Source: Ctenosaura bakeri (taxonomy: Eukaryota; Chordata; Lepidosauria; Squamata; Iguanidae). From it: a stretch of 64,000 bases of DNA. The stretch covers positions 62,001-126,000 of the forward strand of contig CAOLHI010002118.1 of NCBI GenBank assembly GCA_948474755.1, given 5' to 3'. The notes under the pieces are model-generated. The model ran no database searches and was not told the DNA's origin. It saw nothing but the letters and a program-made list of their open reading frames with translations. The position numbers were made by a program, and so were the translations under genes. The stretch's first letter is position 1, and each line of letters opens with the position of its first letter. This document shows positions 35,112-47,556 of this stretch, piece after piece.

Positions 35112-36209
35112 TAACGTTTCCTGTATTCATACCTTATATACCACTTTCTGCACTACATTGGCTATCAGACTGATTTCACACATGAATATGGCAAAAGCTG
35201 TCACTGTTTTTTTGTGCCAACAACATGATTAAGAATATGATACACTTATTTAAACAAGTGGCAAATGATGATGAAACATAATCAGACCAGCTGATTCTTT
35301 CTACCAGGTTCAAAAGAGCTAGATTAGATGATAGAGCTATAGACATTTCCGTATCTTAATGGCCAGATAAGCTTCAGTTAGGAGCTAAGCTGAAAGGGAG
35401 TCGTCTTGTTTAGCAACTATGCATCATTAATTATTGGCCTTGTTTTCCCAAGCTCTTCAACTGCTGTTGGTGCTTGAAGCCTTTCATATTAAATTTTGCA
35501 TTCAGTTTCAGAACATTTCTTTGTTAAAGTATCTATTAGGTAATAGGCATGCAATATTCACAAAATGAAAGTGTTGCTTGTTGTTCTCATACCATGAGAT
35601 TTGTTTCATTTCTGTGATTCTGGGGGAATATGGATGCTTATTTCTTCTGGAAAACTAATAAACATCATTATACATAACTAGAAGCCGTTGCATCCCATTA
35701 AATTCAACTCAAACATAATATAAACCAATTTTCCAGCCTACTGGGTCAGAGTGGAGTCACTTTCTTTTGAGTGCACAGATATTTGTGAAGTGTTTGCCAC
35801 GAAACACAGCTGCTCTGGGATACATAACTGAATGTGTGCCAGGATATTAGGAGCAGTGTTAGACCACACATCTATGGCTTAATATTTTATTCTGCTCTCT
35901 TCTTCTGCACTTTTTTTTCTTATTACATATTGATATGCATTATTTTCTCCCTAGTGTCATGATGATAAAATTGCGTGAACATATATGGAAACATGGCCCA
36001 GTGGTGAGTGCAGAATAAATTTGTTGTTGATATTTAGGCCAGTTCCTGGAAAATGACTCTGCTCCTGCTGTCCAATACTGTTGTTCCATTGCATAGCAGA
36101 TGTGCTAATTACTGGCTGCCTTTGTATTCCCATGTTCCCATTTGAGTCTCTGTCTCAGTCATTGGCTCTTGAAGTGGCAGTTCCATTTGATAATTGCTTT
36201 CCCTCCATG
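35112..36209. other. gene-free stretch
   Basis: Nothing recognisable. Confidence 0.45.
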
Positions 36210-37345
36210 ATTTCTGAGAATCATAAAATTGTAGTGTTTGAAGAGACCCCAAACACCATTTAATCCAACGCTCTGCCAGTGAAGACATCAAAAGCTAAAG
36301 CATTCTTGGTAACTGGCCACCCAACTTCTGTTTCTCCAACAAAAGGAAATCCTACCACCCATGAAGATAGTCCATTCAGTTGACTAATATCTCTTGAGGC
36401 AGTTTGTTTCACTCTTGAATAGCTCTTACTGTCAGGCAGTTCTTCCTAATATTTAGTTGAAATACTCTTTCTTGCAATTCAAATCCATTGCTTCAAGTTT
36501 TATCTTGCTACCCTTTGAAGTGGCAGAAAACAACCATCTTGTTGCTTTCAACCATCACTCCATCTTCCATTTAACAGCCTCGAGATATTTTAAGATGTTT
36601 TTCATGCCTCTTCCATGTTCTCTTCTACATGTTAAATCTTGTCAGTCCTCTCCTACTTTCTTCAAAGATCTTGATTTCCAGCACCTTTACCATCTTGGTT
36701 GCCATCCTCAAGACCTAAACAAGCTTGCTGATTGAACTTGTTGATTATCCGTCTTAAACTGAAATGTCCAGAATTGGAGACAGTACTCCATATAAGGTCT
36801 GACCAGAACAGAACAGAATGAAATCTGAAACTTACTTCTCTTGATTTGGACCCTATTGTTCTGTTGATGCAGCCTAGAATTACACTGGCTTTTTTGTTTT
36901 GTTTTGTTTGCTTGTTTCTGCATGGCAAAGCTGACTCATGTTTGTAGTGTAGTAAAACCGGGGTCCTTTTCATGTGCACTGTATCATGCCAGATTTCACC
37001 CATCCAATATTTATGTCTGCATTTTCCTGCCTAAATGTAGAAGCTTACATTTATCAATGTTAATTAAAAAAAAAAAACTCATTTGGCCCAGTTCTCCAAT
37101 CTGTTAAATTCATCTTGAATCTTGCTTCTGTTTTCTAAGGAACAGCTACCCCTGCCAGTTTGGTATTGTCTGCTGATACCTCCCCTCTACTCCTTTATCA
37201 ACATAATTTAATAACTGCTGAACAGTACTGGAACCAGGACAGAATCAAGCAGCATACTGTTTGACACTTCTTTTTAAGGTGCCACTGGTGACCAGCCTTT
37301 TAGTCTTGTCTATCAGTCTATTACAAGTCCACCTAACAGTTGCAT
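36210..37345 (-). mobile_element. CR1 LINE 3' fragment
   Basis: Minus-strand CR1: 3' end near 36210 ('agaatcataaaattgtagtg' reversed), ORF2 C-terminal region to about 36900 (wording parallel to the young CR1 at 49300), then an upstream-like segment to 37345. It is old, with indels and an A-run at 37067. Confidence 0.65.
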
Positions 37346-37579
37346 CATCTAGTTCCCTCAGCAAGATAGGCTGATTTAATGAAGGCGCTCACAAACTATG
37401 TGAATGGGGAGACAGGAAGATAGTTTTCAGATATTCTTGTCTCAAATCTGATGCTGCAACTGATACCCTCTGAAGGGCATGTTTGAGTACACAGTAGTAA
37501 TCTAAATGGGAAATTGTTAGGACAAAACAAAATGCATTGTACCATCTTCCTCAGAGATGATGCAGCTGGTATTACCAGC

Positions 37580-38360
37580 TAAACCTGCTCAGCAACCGTT
37601 GCTTCTGACTCTCCAGGAGCAATGCTGGACCATTCTTTGAGACGCCTAATCTGGCCATGGTGATGCATCTACACAGGGCTGCCTCTTAAGTATCTTCAGA
37701 AACTCCAGTTGGTACAGAGAATTACAGCCAGACTGGTTATGGAGATCACACAATTTTCCTGCTCTAGTAGCTCCACTGACTTCTATTCTGTTTCCAGGTG
37801 CAATTTAAAGTGCTGATTTTAACCTATAAAGCCCTATTTGGCTTAGGTCCAGGGTATCTGAAGAATATGAGCCCATATGAGCCCAGCTTCCCATATGAGC
37901 CTAAGCAGACCCTGAGATTCACAGGAGGGACCTTTCTTTCAGCTGCCCACTTTCACAAGTATGGTTGTTGGGGACATGATATAAGGAATTCTCAGTAACT
38001 GCACCTAGACTGTGGAGCTCCTTTCCCTGGGAGGCTAGAATGATTCCCACTTTGCTGTCCTTGCTGCTGTTGACAGGGAAAGACTTTTTTTTCCTGACAG
38101 GATTTTAGAACTGAAGATTTGTAAGGAGAGGCATTTTGAGAGAGTGCTGTATTGTTTTGAATTGCACTGTTTTTAACTGCTTTTTATTCATCTAAAATGT
38201 ATGTTTTGAAATATTATAATATCATTAATAGATTAATTCTATCTTAATGTGGCTTTTTGTATGTTTTTAACTATATAGTAATTATTGTAATTTATAGCTT
38301 TCCTTGACTCCCATTCTTGAGAAAAAGGCAGAGTACAGATAAATCACCACCACCACCACC
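37580..38360 (+). mobile_element. L2 LINE ORF2 end and 3' UTR
   Basis: It contains the L2 C-terminal segment ('gtgctgattttaacctataaa' then 'gccctatttggcttaggtcc'), the 'tgtggagctcctttccctgg' block and the T-rich 3' UTR ending near 'ccttgactcccattcttgag'. It encodes a decayed L2 protein end (open 37798-37998). The (CAC)n tract follows. Confidence 0.65.
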
Positions 38361-38371
38361 ACCACCACCGC
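38343..38371. repeat. (CAC)n microsatellite
   Basis: About nine CAC units directly after the L2 end. Confidence 0.9.
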
Positions 38372-39052
38372 CTCTGACCTGTAGGCCTAATCCTACAAAT
38401 CTACAATAGGGTTTACTTACAGTACTAGATTAAGTCGTCTATTGATTTTCAAAATCTCAGTTTTGTTTAGTTTCTGCCCCCATTATTTCTTAGCTTTTTA
38501 AATAATATCTGTTATTGCTGTGGAAGATTATGACTTCTACCCCTTTTGGCATCAACTGGAAAAGAGAAAACTGGGCATTATTAGTAGAGTGATGAGACCC
38601 AGCCACAAGATCCCACCTGATCTCTTTCAATGGCTTTATATAGATGTTGAAAAGCAAACAAGATAAAATAGAGGCCCAAAGAACACTGTGAAGGGACTGA
38701 GGACTAACTTCCTAACACTCTGTTACCCTGTTTACTGGGGGTCCCGTGAGGGACACCAAAGTGCGCTCTCAAAATATTAAAAGGTGGGAAAATTAGCAAG
38801 AGCACAAGTTAGCACTGTGAGAGGCAGGGCAATAGAGTGGAATCTTGAACCCAACGTCTACAGGGTCAGGCCAAGTCAAGGAGCAAACAGGATTGAAATA
38901 ATAAATGTGATTTTTATTAAAATACCATCAAACAGTGTATGCAACACACTCACATAGATAACTATAGAAAAGAAAGGTTGGAGTGGGACAGAGGGATTTT
39001 TCAAGAGGGATTGTTGGTTTGGGCAATACTACACCTATCCTGAAGTCCAGGT

Positions 39053-39070
39053 AGATCACTGCAAAAGTTC
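39053..39070. repeat. L1 target-site duplication (left copy)
   Basis: agatcactgcaaaagttc, 18 bp, repeated without change at 46325-46342. Confidence 0.95.
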
Positions 39071-39427
39071 TTTTTTTTTTTTTATTATATATTTAAAAGT
39101 ATATAATAGTAAAAAAATCAAATCGTATTTTTACAATCATTTGAATGTACATAATAGTTCACAAAACCGTAACTTCCTTGCCTCCTTTAAGAGTTCTTTA
39201 TGTAGCTACTCTTTATAAACAGAAGCTCCCTAATTCCTTTTGTTGCATTAACCTGTCTTTCTAATCCCTCAGCAATGTCGTTAGAGATGAGTTATACAAA
39301 TAAATGAACAATTAAGTAAGTTCAACTCCACCTTTGTCTCCTTATATGTGCACAACCATCGAAAGGACCCACATGTATTACTACCAGCCACAGGTACAAA
39401 CCTAATCAAAACAACATGAAATTTAAA

Positions 39428-42400
39428 TCATAACTTAGAAATTATATGGCCTTTTAACGATAGGTAGTTTGTAATTAGGTTCCATTCCTGGTCAATTTGC
39501 TTTTCTTGTTTCCCCCTCAGTCTAGCTGAGAGGAGATCAAGTTGTTTGTAGTCGAAAATTTTTTGATACCATAGATTTAAATCTGGAATATCAGGCATTT
39601 TCCATAGCCTGGCAAAAACAATTCTCGCTGCTGTAGCCAGAAATAACAGTGTCCTATTGTTCTTAGCTAAAAACTTTGAATCGAATCTTTTTGTCATGTT
39701 TAAGAGATAAAAAGCCGGGTCCATAGAAAATGTTATGTTATATATTTCTTCCATTGTCTGATGTATTTTCATCCAATACTTCTTTGTACGAGGACAAGAC
39801 CACCATATATGATAAAAGCTGCCAATGTTTTCATTGCATTTCCAGCACTTGTTATTTCCTGTATGATACATTCGGTTAATTTTGTCGGGAGTCAAATAAA
39901 TCCTATATAGCATTTTTAGATAGTTTTCTTTGATTTCTTGCAGAGTTGAAAATTGGATAGTACTTCTCCACGATGTCTCCCATTCGTCTAATGGGATATT
40001 ACGTTGTAAATTTTGGGCCCATTTGATCATCACTTCTTTGACCTCTTCATCTTCCAGTTTTTTGGAGTTTAGATATTTGTAAAAGAGTGAAGCTTTCTGT
40101 TTGGATTTTAGAAAAATTATTTTTTCAAACTCAGTAAATGATTTTTGGCACACAAACCCTTCCAATTTAAAGTCCATTTTAAATCTTTCTTTTATCTGGA
40201 GATAGGGGAACCAATTTAATAAGATACCCTCATTTTGCAGCTCATCACACGCTTTCAATCTGACATCATCTGGGGCCTTTATAAACAATAAATCTTTATA
40301 TCTAAGCCACTCTCCTTTAGGTTTATCCGCCCATTGACCGAAAAATGCTTCTTGGGGCGATACCCACAAAGGAATCTTGGAATATAACGTTGTCTTCATT
40401 TTTTTCCAAATTCTAATTAGTGACTTCCTCACGTAATGGTTAGAAAATTCTGAGTCAATCTTGTCTTTATTGTACCAGAGATAAGCGTGGAAGCCAAAAC
40501 GCATATTGGCACCCTCTAATGCTAGCAACCTATTATCTTCTAGCGATATCCATTCTTGCAGCCAAACCAAAGCATTCGCATAGTAGTATAATCTAATGTC
40601 GGGTAATCCGAAGCCACCTTTTTCCGGTCTTTCTGATAACAGCTTCCATCTGACTTTTGGCTTTCTTCCCGCCCAGATATATTTAGAGATTTCTTTGTTC
40701 CATATTTTGAACACTTTGTCATTGGTCATAATCTGTAGATTTTGAAACAAGAAGTTAATTTTAGGTAGAATATTCATTTTGATAGTAGCAATTCTGCCCA
40801 GAGAGAGAGCTTCAATTTGGTCCATCTTCTGAGATCCGAAATAATCTCTTTCCAGATTTTATTATAATTGTTCTCAAATAAGTCTTTATTTTTTTCGGTA
40901 AACCATATGCCCAAATATTTGATTTTCTTTTGTATCTCACATCCTGTTAATTTTACCAATTCTTCCTTATCACGATTAGTCATGTTCTTCACCATGAGAT
41001 ACGTTTTACTCTTATTGATTTTTAGACCGGCAGCTTCACCAAAAGTTTGTATTTCATTCATGAGTTCACGGATTCCTGTGATAGGTTCCTCAATGAAAAA
41101 AAGAAGATCATCCGCAAATGCACGTAGTTTGAATTCTTGTCCTTTTATCTTGATTCCTCTTATACCCGAGTTTTGTCTTATTGTTATATTTAGTGTTTCC
41201 AGAACCGCAATAAACAACAACGGAGAGATTGGACAGCCTTGTCTAGTCCCTTTCTTGATAGGAATAACTTCGGTCAGTTCCCCGTTCACGATTATTCTTG
41301 CAGTTTGTTTCTTATAGATAGCCTGAATCCAAGAAATGAAGTTATCTCCACAGCCCATTTTCTGAAGTGTACACAGCATGAAGGGCCATCGAACTTTATC
41401 GAAGGCCTTTTCGGCATCTAAGAACAAAGTAGCGAGCTGTTTATCCTTTCTCTTTTCATAATATTCAATGGCATTTAACAGAATTCTGATGTTTTGCCTA
41501 ATATGCCGGTTGGGTAGGAAACCATTTTGATCGGGATGAATTATATTATTCAGTACTTTTTTGAATCTCTCGGCCAAAATCATAGAAAAGATCTTATAAT
41601 CTGTATTAAGGAGTGAAATAGGTCTATAATTTTCAGGTAGAGTAAGATCTTATCTTCTTTAGGGATCAACACAATGTTTGCGTTTTCCCATGTCTCTGGA
41701 ATACCATTTACCGTGATTTCATTTAAGACTCTAGTTAACACCGGAGCAATATCATCCACTAACATTTTGTAGAATTGCGCAGTGTAACCATCTGGACCTG
41801 GGGCTTTTGAAGCTTTCAATTTGTGGATGGCCTCCTTCACTTCCATTATGGTAATTTCCTGATTCAAAAGGATTCTTTGATCATCAGAAATTTTTAAAGT
41901 CTCATGTCGTTCTAAGTACGATTTGGCATTCCGAATCTCTACCTCATGGTTCTTATCTTCTTCATAGAGTTGGGTAAAAAATTTCTGAAAACTTGTTTGA
42001 TTTCTTTATTTAATGTTATAACCTTCTGGTTTTTCTGTATCTTAAGAATTCTTCTTTTTCTCTCTCTTTCTGAAGTTTGTGGGCCAGCCATTTACCCGGT
42101 TTGTTAGCATGTTCAATATGATTAAGTCGGCAATATCTCAATGTCTTTTCCACCTCTCCAATATTCCTCGCAGCAATCTGATTCTGCAGTGATTTAATCT
42201 CAAGCTTTAAGTCGTTGTTTGAAGTATCAGATCTGAATTCATTTTCTATTTCTCTTAACTTATCCAATAATTTGAACAATTGTTCATTTTCCAATTTCTT
42301 CTTGTGGGATCCCAAACTTATCAAATGTCCTCTGATGACTGCCTTAGCAGTATCCCAAACTGTCTTCAACTGAATATCGTCTTTGATGTTTTCAATAAAA

Positions 42401-43223
42401 AAGCTTTGTAAGATGTTTTTCAGTTTAACAACTATAGCATCGTCTCTGAGGAGGCCTTCGTTAAGTTTCCAGTTGTATTGTTGACGCTGCCTGATTTTTA
42501 AATGCAGAAGTATCGGATTGTGGTCAGAAGTTATTTTAGGTAGTATTTCCATCTTATTTACGGCAGTATGCAACAATTTAGAAATCAAAAAGTAGTCTAT
42601 TCTGGATGAGGTTTTATGTCTGTCCGAAAGAAGGTATAACCTTTTTCTGAACCGTATTTGAATGTCCACACATCTAGTAAACTGTAGTCATCCATCAACT
42701 GGAAAAAGTTTCTTGGCAGCTTACCCTGCGACTTTTTCACCTTTCCTGTATTGGATCTATCCTCTACAGGATTGAGGACACCGTTAAAGTCTCCGAGAAG
42801 CAGTATATTTTTCTGTGATCTTTCTTGAACGTATTCCTCGACCTTTTTCTTGATAGCACAATAGAATTTTCCTTTATTTTCAAGAGGTGCATATATCACT
42901 ACTAATAACATAGTGAAATCTTGAATGTTTAAATCCAACATCAAATAGTGCCCCTCTGGATCTGAATAGATTTCCGTCACATTATATTTGTTCTTTATAT
43001 AAACCACTACTCCTCTTTTTTTCTTTGAGTATGCTGCCGTGTAACATTGCCCCAACCGAGGATTCCTGAGGAACTTAAGATCTTTTTGGGCTATTCTTGT
43101 TTCCTGTAAGGCAATAATATCATAATCAGTTTTCTCCAAATAATGAAAAACATTGCGTTGTTTATATTGCGAATTTAAACCTCTAATGTTCCATGAGAAT
43201 ATTTTTAAATCTTTAGCCGCCAT
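39428..43223 (-). pseudogene. ORF2: L1 ORF2 (endonuclease-reverse transcriptase), frameshifted
   Basis: All L1 ORF2 parts are present. The AP endonuclease spans 43223-42530 (SWNIRGLNS, LQETRI, LLGDFN, RIDYFLIS, SDHNP). The reverse transcriptase spans about 41870-40790 (GPDGYTAQFYK, RQGCPISPLLF, FADDLLFF). The C-terminal domain has a CX2C...HX4C cluster (CWKCNENIGSFYHIWWSCP) near 39840-39790. The frame changes about five times, near 42650, 42050, 42000, 41650 and 40810. The three best-resolved sites look like loss of one base from a short homopolymer. The ATG at 43223 follows the ORF1 stop by 24 bases. ORF2p nicks target DNA and copies L1 RNA. The order and lengths are otherwise complete, so the breaks may be recent or may be assembly error. 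Confidence 0.92.
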
Positions 43224-43247
43224 CTTAATGATGAATTATCAAGTTCC

Positions 43248-44303
43248 CTATAATGCCTCAAGCTCTTCATTTTCACTTTCAATTTGTATCTCCCCTTCTT
43301 CATCTTTCTCCTGATCACCTTCTGGTAGATCTATATTTTCTAATGATTCAGCCTCCTCCTCCTTGGTCTCACTTAGGGCTGCTCCCATTTCTTCTTGTTG
43401 ATGTCTTTCGTATTGCCCTGCAGAGTGTCCTTGTTTAGCCTTTCTTTCAACCTCTTTCTTCAATCTCTCGTAAACTTCCTTGGCTTTGTCGATGTTATTT
43501 ATCCTGTAATTTTTCTGATTGTGTTTAAAGAAAATCCCCTCAGTTCTATTCCACGTGAAGTTTATTTTATTTTTAATCAGAAGTTGAGTCAGGAATTTAT
43601 AATCCTGCCTTCTTTTCAAAATCTGAGATGGTATGTCTTTATAGATGTTAACTTCTTGCGGACCTATACGTAATTTTTCTTGGTAATTTCTCTGCAAAAT
43701 AAGATCCCTCGTCCTCAGATTAGAAAAGACAATTACGACATCTCTAGGTAAGTTTCTCTCTCTGGCCACACGTGAATTTATTCTAAATATCCTTTCAATA
43801 GAGGCGTGTAGCCTATCTTCTGAAAGTTGCAAATATTCGACCAAGGCGTAAATAATTCTATCGTAGATAACTTCTTGTTGTTGTTCATCCAAGCCTCTAA
43901 TTTTAAGACAACGGTCGCGATACCTCATCTCAAATCTATGCAGCGTACTTTCTTCTTGTAGTTGTTTTTCAGATAATTTTTGTGTTATTTCTTCAATTTC
44001 TCTTGTCTTATCTTGCATTGATTGCATCTCTGTCTTGATTTTTGAAACTTCCTTAGATATTGTGTCCATTTTTTTACTCAGACCTTCTATTTCTTTTTTT
44101 ATTTCTGCCTTGATTTCGTTTCTAGAATCTTTGATATCTTGTTTTATTTCTTGTCTTAGTTCTTGTCTGGATTTATTTAAGGCCTCCAAAATTAAGGTAG
44201 TGTCCGCTGACATTGTGTTAAGCTCTGTTGAGGCTCTCCTAGCCTGTTGCATTGAACTTTTAGTTTGGGCCTGTGTCTGTGCCCTTCTAGTACCAGTTGC
44301 CAT
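43248..44303 (-). CDS. ORF1: L1 ORF1 protein (RNA-binding chaperone), intact
   Basis: 351 codons without a break. After a basic N-terminus comes a long coiled coil (about residues 40-130, with heptads such as EIKAEIKKEIEGLSKKM). Next is the RRM-like domain (about 130-225) and the C-terminal domain (about 225-300, containing LRIGPQEVNIYKDIPSQ). A strongly acidic tail (about 320-351) is an extra not usual in mammalian ORF1p. By family knowledge it trimerises and coats L1 RNA in the ribonucleoprotein. It lies upstream of ORF2 in the same transcript. Confidence 0.9.
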   Translation of the reverse strand: MATGTRRAQTQAQTKSSMQQARRASTELNTMSADTTLILEALNKSRQELRQEIKQDIKDSRNEIKAEIKKEIEGLSKKMDTISKEVSKIKTEMQSMQDKTREIEEITQKLSEKQLQEESTLHRFEMRYRDRCLKIRGLDEQQQEVIYDRIIYALVEYLQLSEDRLHASIERIFRINSRVARERNLPRDVVIVFSNLRTRDLILQRNYQEKLRIGPQEVNIYKDIPSQILKRRQDYKFLTQLLIKNKINFTWNRTEGIFFKHNQKNYRINNIDKAKEVYERLKKEVERKAKQGHSAGQYERHQQEEMGAALSETKEEEAESLENIDLPEGDQEKDEEGEIQIESENEELEAL

Positions 44304-46324
44304 TGAGGATACTTATAAAGGTACTCTAATACAGAATTGTTAGTTTCAAAATATATTGACACAATATTATAACTATTATGTCTTGAGCAGTAAGGATTCT
44401 ACTTGAAAGTAGTCTAATCAAAAATTTCACAGTCTAGTCCTTAAAGAATAGTAAACTTTACACTCACACACTCTGGAATATAATATATTCTGATAGGGTT
44501 ATAGGTTAGAGTTCTACACCTTATATCAATTCTTGTAGTACAGTACAGTAGAGTACAATAGAATGTAAAAAGTAATTTAATATCCTAATTTACTTAATAT
44601 TCTTAATATCTTGATTTAATAGTTACTTAGTACACATGTAGGAAAAAAAGAAAAGCCAGTTGAGTTGGAAACAACAGAGGGAATGAGGAAAAGAAAGCAA
44701 TTTAGTAGAAAAGAAAAAAGAATACCACCAAAGAAGTTTTTTTTTCCTCCCTTTCTTCTTCTTCTTTCTTTTCTCTCTCTCTCTTTTTTTTTTTAAATAA
44801 CACACAATCACTTCCCCATTCCTCCCTCAATCCTCCTATCCCCCTCCTTCTCCTTCAGTATCCTTCGTTCCAGCTCACCACACTCCAGCACCCCCTTTCA
44901 CTTAAACACAGTCCGTCTCAAACCGTTCCCTTCACCCCTCCTTCGGTCAGACCTTCATTCACATACAATCCGCCTCGTCACTCTCCTCCACTTCAACTCA
45001 AATCTATACCTTCTAAACCTTCTTCAGCCAGTCTCAGTCCATCGATACCGTTCCTTCCTTCGTTCCTTCTAAACTCAATTCTTCTCAGTCCTTTAACCCT
45101 TGTCGTCTATTCCCTTCAACACAGACCATTTCCGTCGAGTCCCTTCACTTTCCCTTAACTCAGTCCTTCAGTCTTTCAGTCCTCCTTCGCTCGAATAAAC
45201 CACCGCGGCTCGTTTCGTACACTCCACCTTCTCCTTCTCACGAACCTTCACCCCTCCTTCAAGTCGACAGTCAAATTCCGCCAAATTTAGAGGCCAAATC
45301 CTTCAATCCACCTTCTCCGCAAAAAATAAAATAAAATAAAAATAAAAATACTAACATTCAACAACGTCCCGCTCGTTAATGTGGGATGAAACAAATAACT
45401 GTAGCTTCCCACAGGAAAAAAAGTTTCTCTTTCATCAAAATGAGGTTCAACGCGGAAAAAAAAAAACACAAAACAAAAAAATCCAAAAAAAAAACACAAA
45501 AAAACCCGAAAGTTTATATGCCAATTTCAAATATTACTCCAGGATTGTAAAAAAAGAAAAAAAAAGAAAATAATAGTAAAAAGAATTGTTAGCTCTGACG
45601 GTAAGCCCCTTACGCGTCCTCCATTTTCTTGCCTTGGAGTCAGTCGCTCATAGCGTCTTAGATTGTTGATTGTAAATTCCAAAAACAAAGAAAAAACCAA
45701 CTTGTTCTGTTTAGATGTATCTATAAGTCCATGATAGCTCGTATTCCTCAGAGCAAAAATATAGCAAGATAGCTCAAAGTTTGCTATTCTGGCTCAAACG
45801 GAATAAAAAAAGAAAAACGAAGCAAAAGGACCAAAAGAAAGTTTTTGAGGCTGGCGTACCTTTTGCGTGCGACTACACGTCGCCCAATTTTTACTGTGAG
45901 TTGAGCTCTTTCTTATAGTTGGAGCTAACACTTGAAAACTCCACCAAAGGGCAAACTAGGAGCTTTAAAAAAACTGTCCGCTTCAATACAACTCAGAAAT
46001 TAAAAAGGTCTAGGCGTTGCTTACAGGTATCAAGTCCCGGCAAAACAACGAGCGGCCGTGGTGGCCCTGCGATCCACTGCTGTCCGGTTGTCTCCTTTCC
46101 ACCCCTCTGCTCCGACGCTCGGACTGCAGATACGGATCCCCTTCGGGCCCCCTCAGGAATCTTCCTCCCCGAAGATTAACTCGCCAGGTTCGGGAGAGAA
46201 GCCAGAAAACTCCGACACTCTCCAACGATATTAAATCCCCCTGGTTAAACCGCTCGCGGCGACATCTTAGAGACAGCTGTCTCTCTAAGGTGCCAGTCGC
46301 TCCGCCATTAGACCGGAAGTCGCC
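44304..46324 (-). promoter_or_regulatory. L1 5' UTR with internal promoter
   Basis: A 2.0-kb untranslated region. Its first bases on the minus strand (46324 down) read GGCGACTTCCGGTCTAATGG then CGGAG, giving an ETS-like CTTCCGG and a YY1-like AATGGCGG at about +15. That is the position where mammalian L1 carries its YY1 site. The distal third is CpG-rich. The part near ORF1 is pyrimidine-rich on plus with A/T homopolymers (45290-45580). Confidence 0.75.
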
Positions 46325-46906
46325 AGATCACTGCAAAAGTTCAAAGGTGCATAGTCTCAGTACGTGGGACTGAGGGGAAGTCTCGCCAGGCAAAACAGCA
46401 GCAAGGTGGGATGGAGGTCCAGAGCGATCCGAGGAAGGTCTCAGAATCAGGGGGTTTTATAGGGAGAAATGTGGCCACAGGCTATTCCGTACTTGGGGAA
46501 AACAATGAGTTTCACGCTGGAGACAAAGCCTCCGAAAGGTCAGAATTTAGCATCATTGAGTTAGGTCCGAATTGACAATAGAGTTGCCAGTATGCAGATG
46601 CGCAGTGCTTGACAGTTGAGTGTTCAGCTTGTCAAGTCGCCTGCTCGGAGCAGGGAGTTCTTTGTAAGTAGCGTGCATACATAATAGAGTACTTGCCTTT
46701 GAGGTCTCCTAAAGCAGTGAGACGGCTTTTTCTGGCTTGCCTGTATTGTGTTGGAATATTACAGTGATTAGTGGCCGTGCCTGTCTGCGTGCTTGTCCGG
46801 GGGACCTCGCAGACACGTGGAGAGGGATGGTAGAAGACAGCCAAATTATTGATATCAAAGTGATATCTAATGTCACCCCAAGTGCGGCTTACGAACTGCA
46901 GTAACA

Positions 46907-47316
46907 ACTGTCTTCTGGAAACATTTGAACCAACTGGATCAGAACCACCACAGAAACAAAGGATTGCCTCCATGTCCCATATTAGCCAAATATCTCTAGG
47001 GGAAGGACTTTCTCTGTCTTGACTGTATGATCTGGATGGCTGCTTTCTTAAGACAAAAAGGATAAATGTCATGCTAACTTGCTTAGAGGCTAAGGATGAG
47101 GTGCATGAAGGGAAATGTCTTCCATTTAATAAAAAAAGGGGGGAGGGAATTTGCTGTCTTGCACAAGCAAACCTTCATTTCCCTTCATTTCCCACTGATT
47201 CCAAGCCAAGATTTACAAACATGAAACTCTAAATACATCAAACTGAATTTCTAGGTCTTGAAATTAAGGCCAGTTCATAGAGAAATAAAGTATTCAGAGA
47301 GAAATAGATTAATTCA
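46907..47316. other. gene-free stretch
   Basis: Nothing recognisable. Confidence 0.4.
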
Positions 47317-47556
47317 TTGTTGTTGTTATGTGCCTTCAAGTCATTTCTAACTTATGATCACCCTAAGGCAACCCTCTCATGGGGTTTTCTTGGCAATACT
47401 TTTTCAGGTGGAGGGTTGCCATTGCTTTCCTCCAAGATTGAGAGTGTGTGACTTGCCCAAGGCCACCCAGTGGGTTTGTATGGCTGAGTGGACATATGAA
47501 CCCTGGTATCTCAGAATCCTAATAAAACGTTCAAATCACTACACCATGCTGGCTCT
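47317..47556 (-). mobile_element. full-length SINE, BovB-tailed family
   Basis: In reverse: the (TTG)n tail, 'tgccttcaagtcatttctaa', 'gtgtgtgacttgcccaaggc', and the head 'tcaaatcactacaccatgct'. Nearly complete. Confidence 0.8.

Larger units (their letters stand above)
39071..46324 (-). mobile_element. full-length L1 retrotransposon
   Basis: A 7254-bp minus-strand L1 with a poly(A) tail (T-run at 39071), short 3' UTR, ORF2, ORF1, a 5' UTR of about 2.0 kb and a perfect 18-bp target duplication. The preserved 5' end and unchanged duplication indicate a recent, complete insertion by target-primed reverse transcription into solo LTR B. Confidence 0.95.
38722..46906 (-). mobile_element. solo LTR B, interrupted by an L1
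   Basis: The two parts, 38722-39070 and 46343-46906, make one LTR of about 0.9 kb (TGTTAC...GGTAACA in minus orientation) once the L1 and its duplicated site are discounted. A TATA-like CTATAAAA on minus lies near 46455. The flanks ACTC and ACTG are an imperfect 4-bp duplication. It is related to LTRs A and C. Confidence 0.8.
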
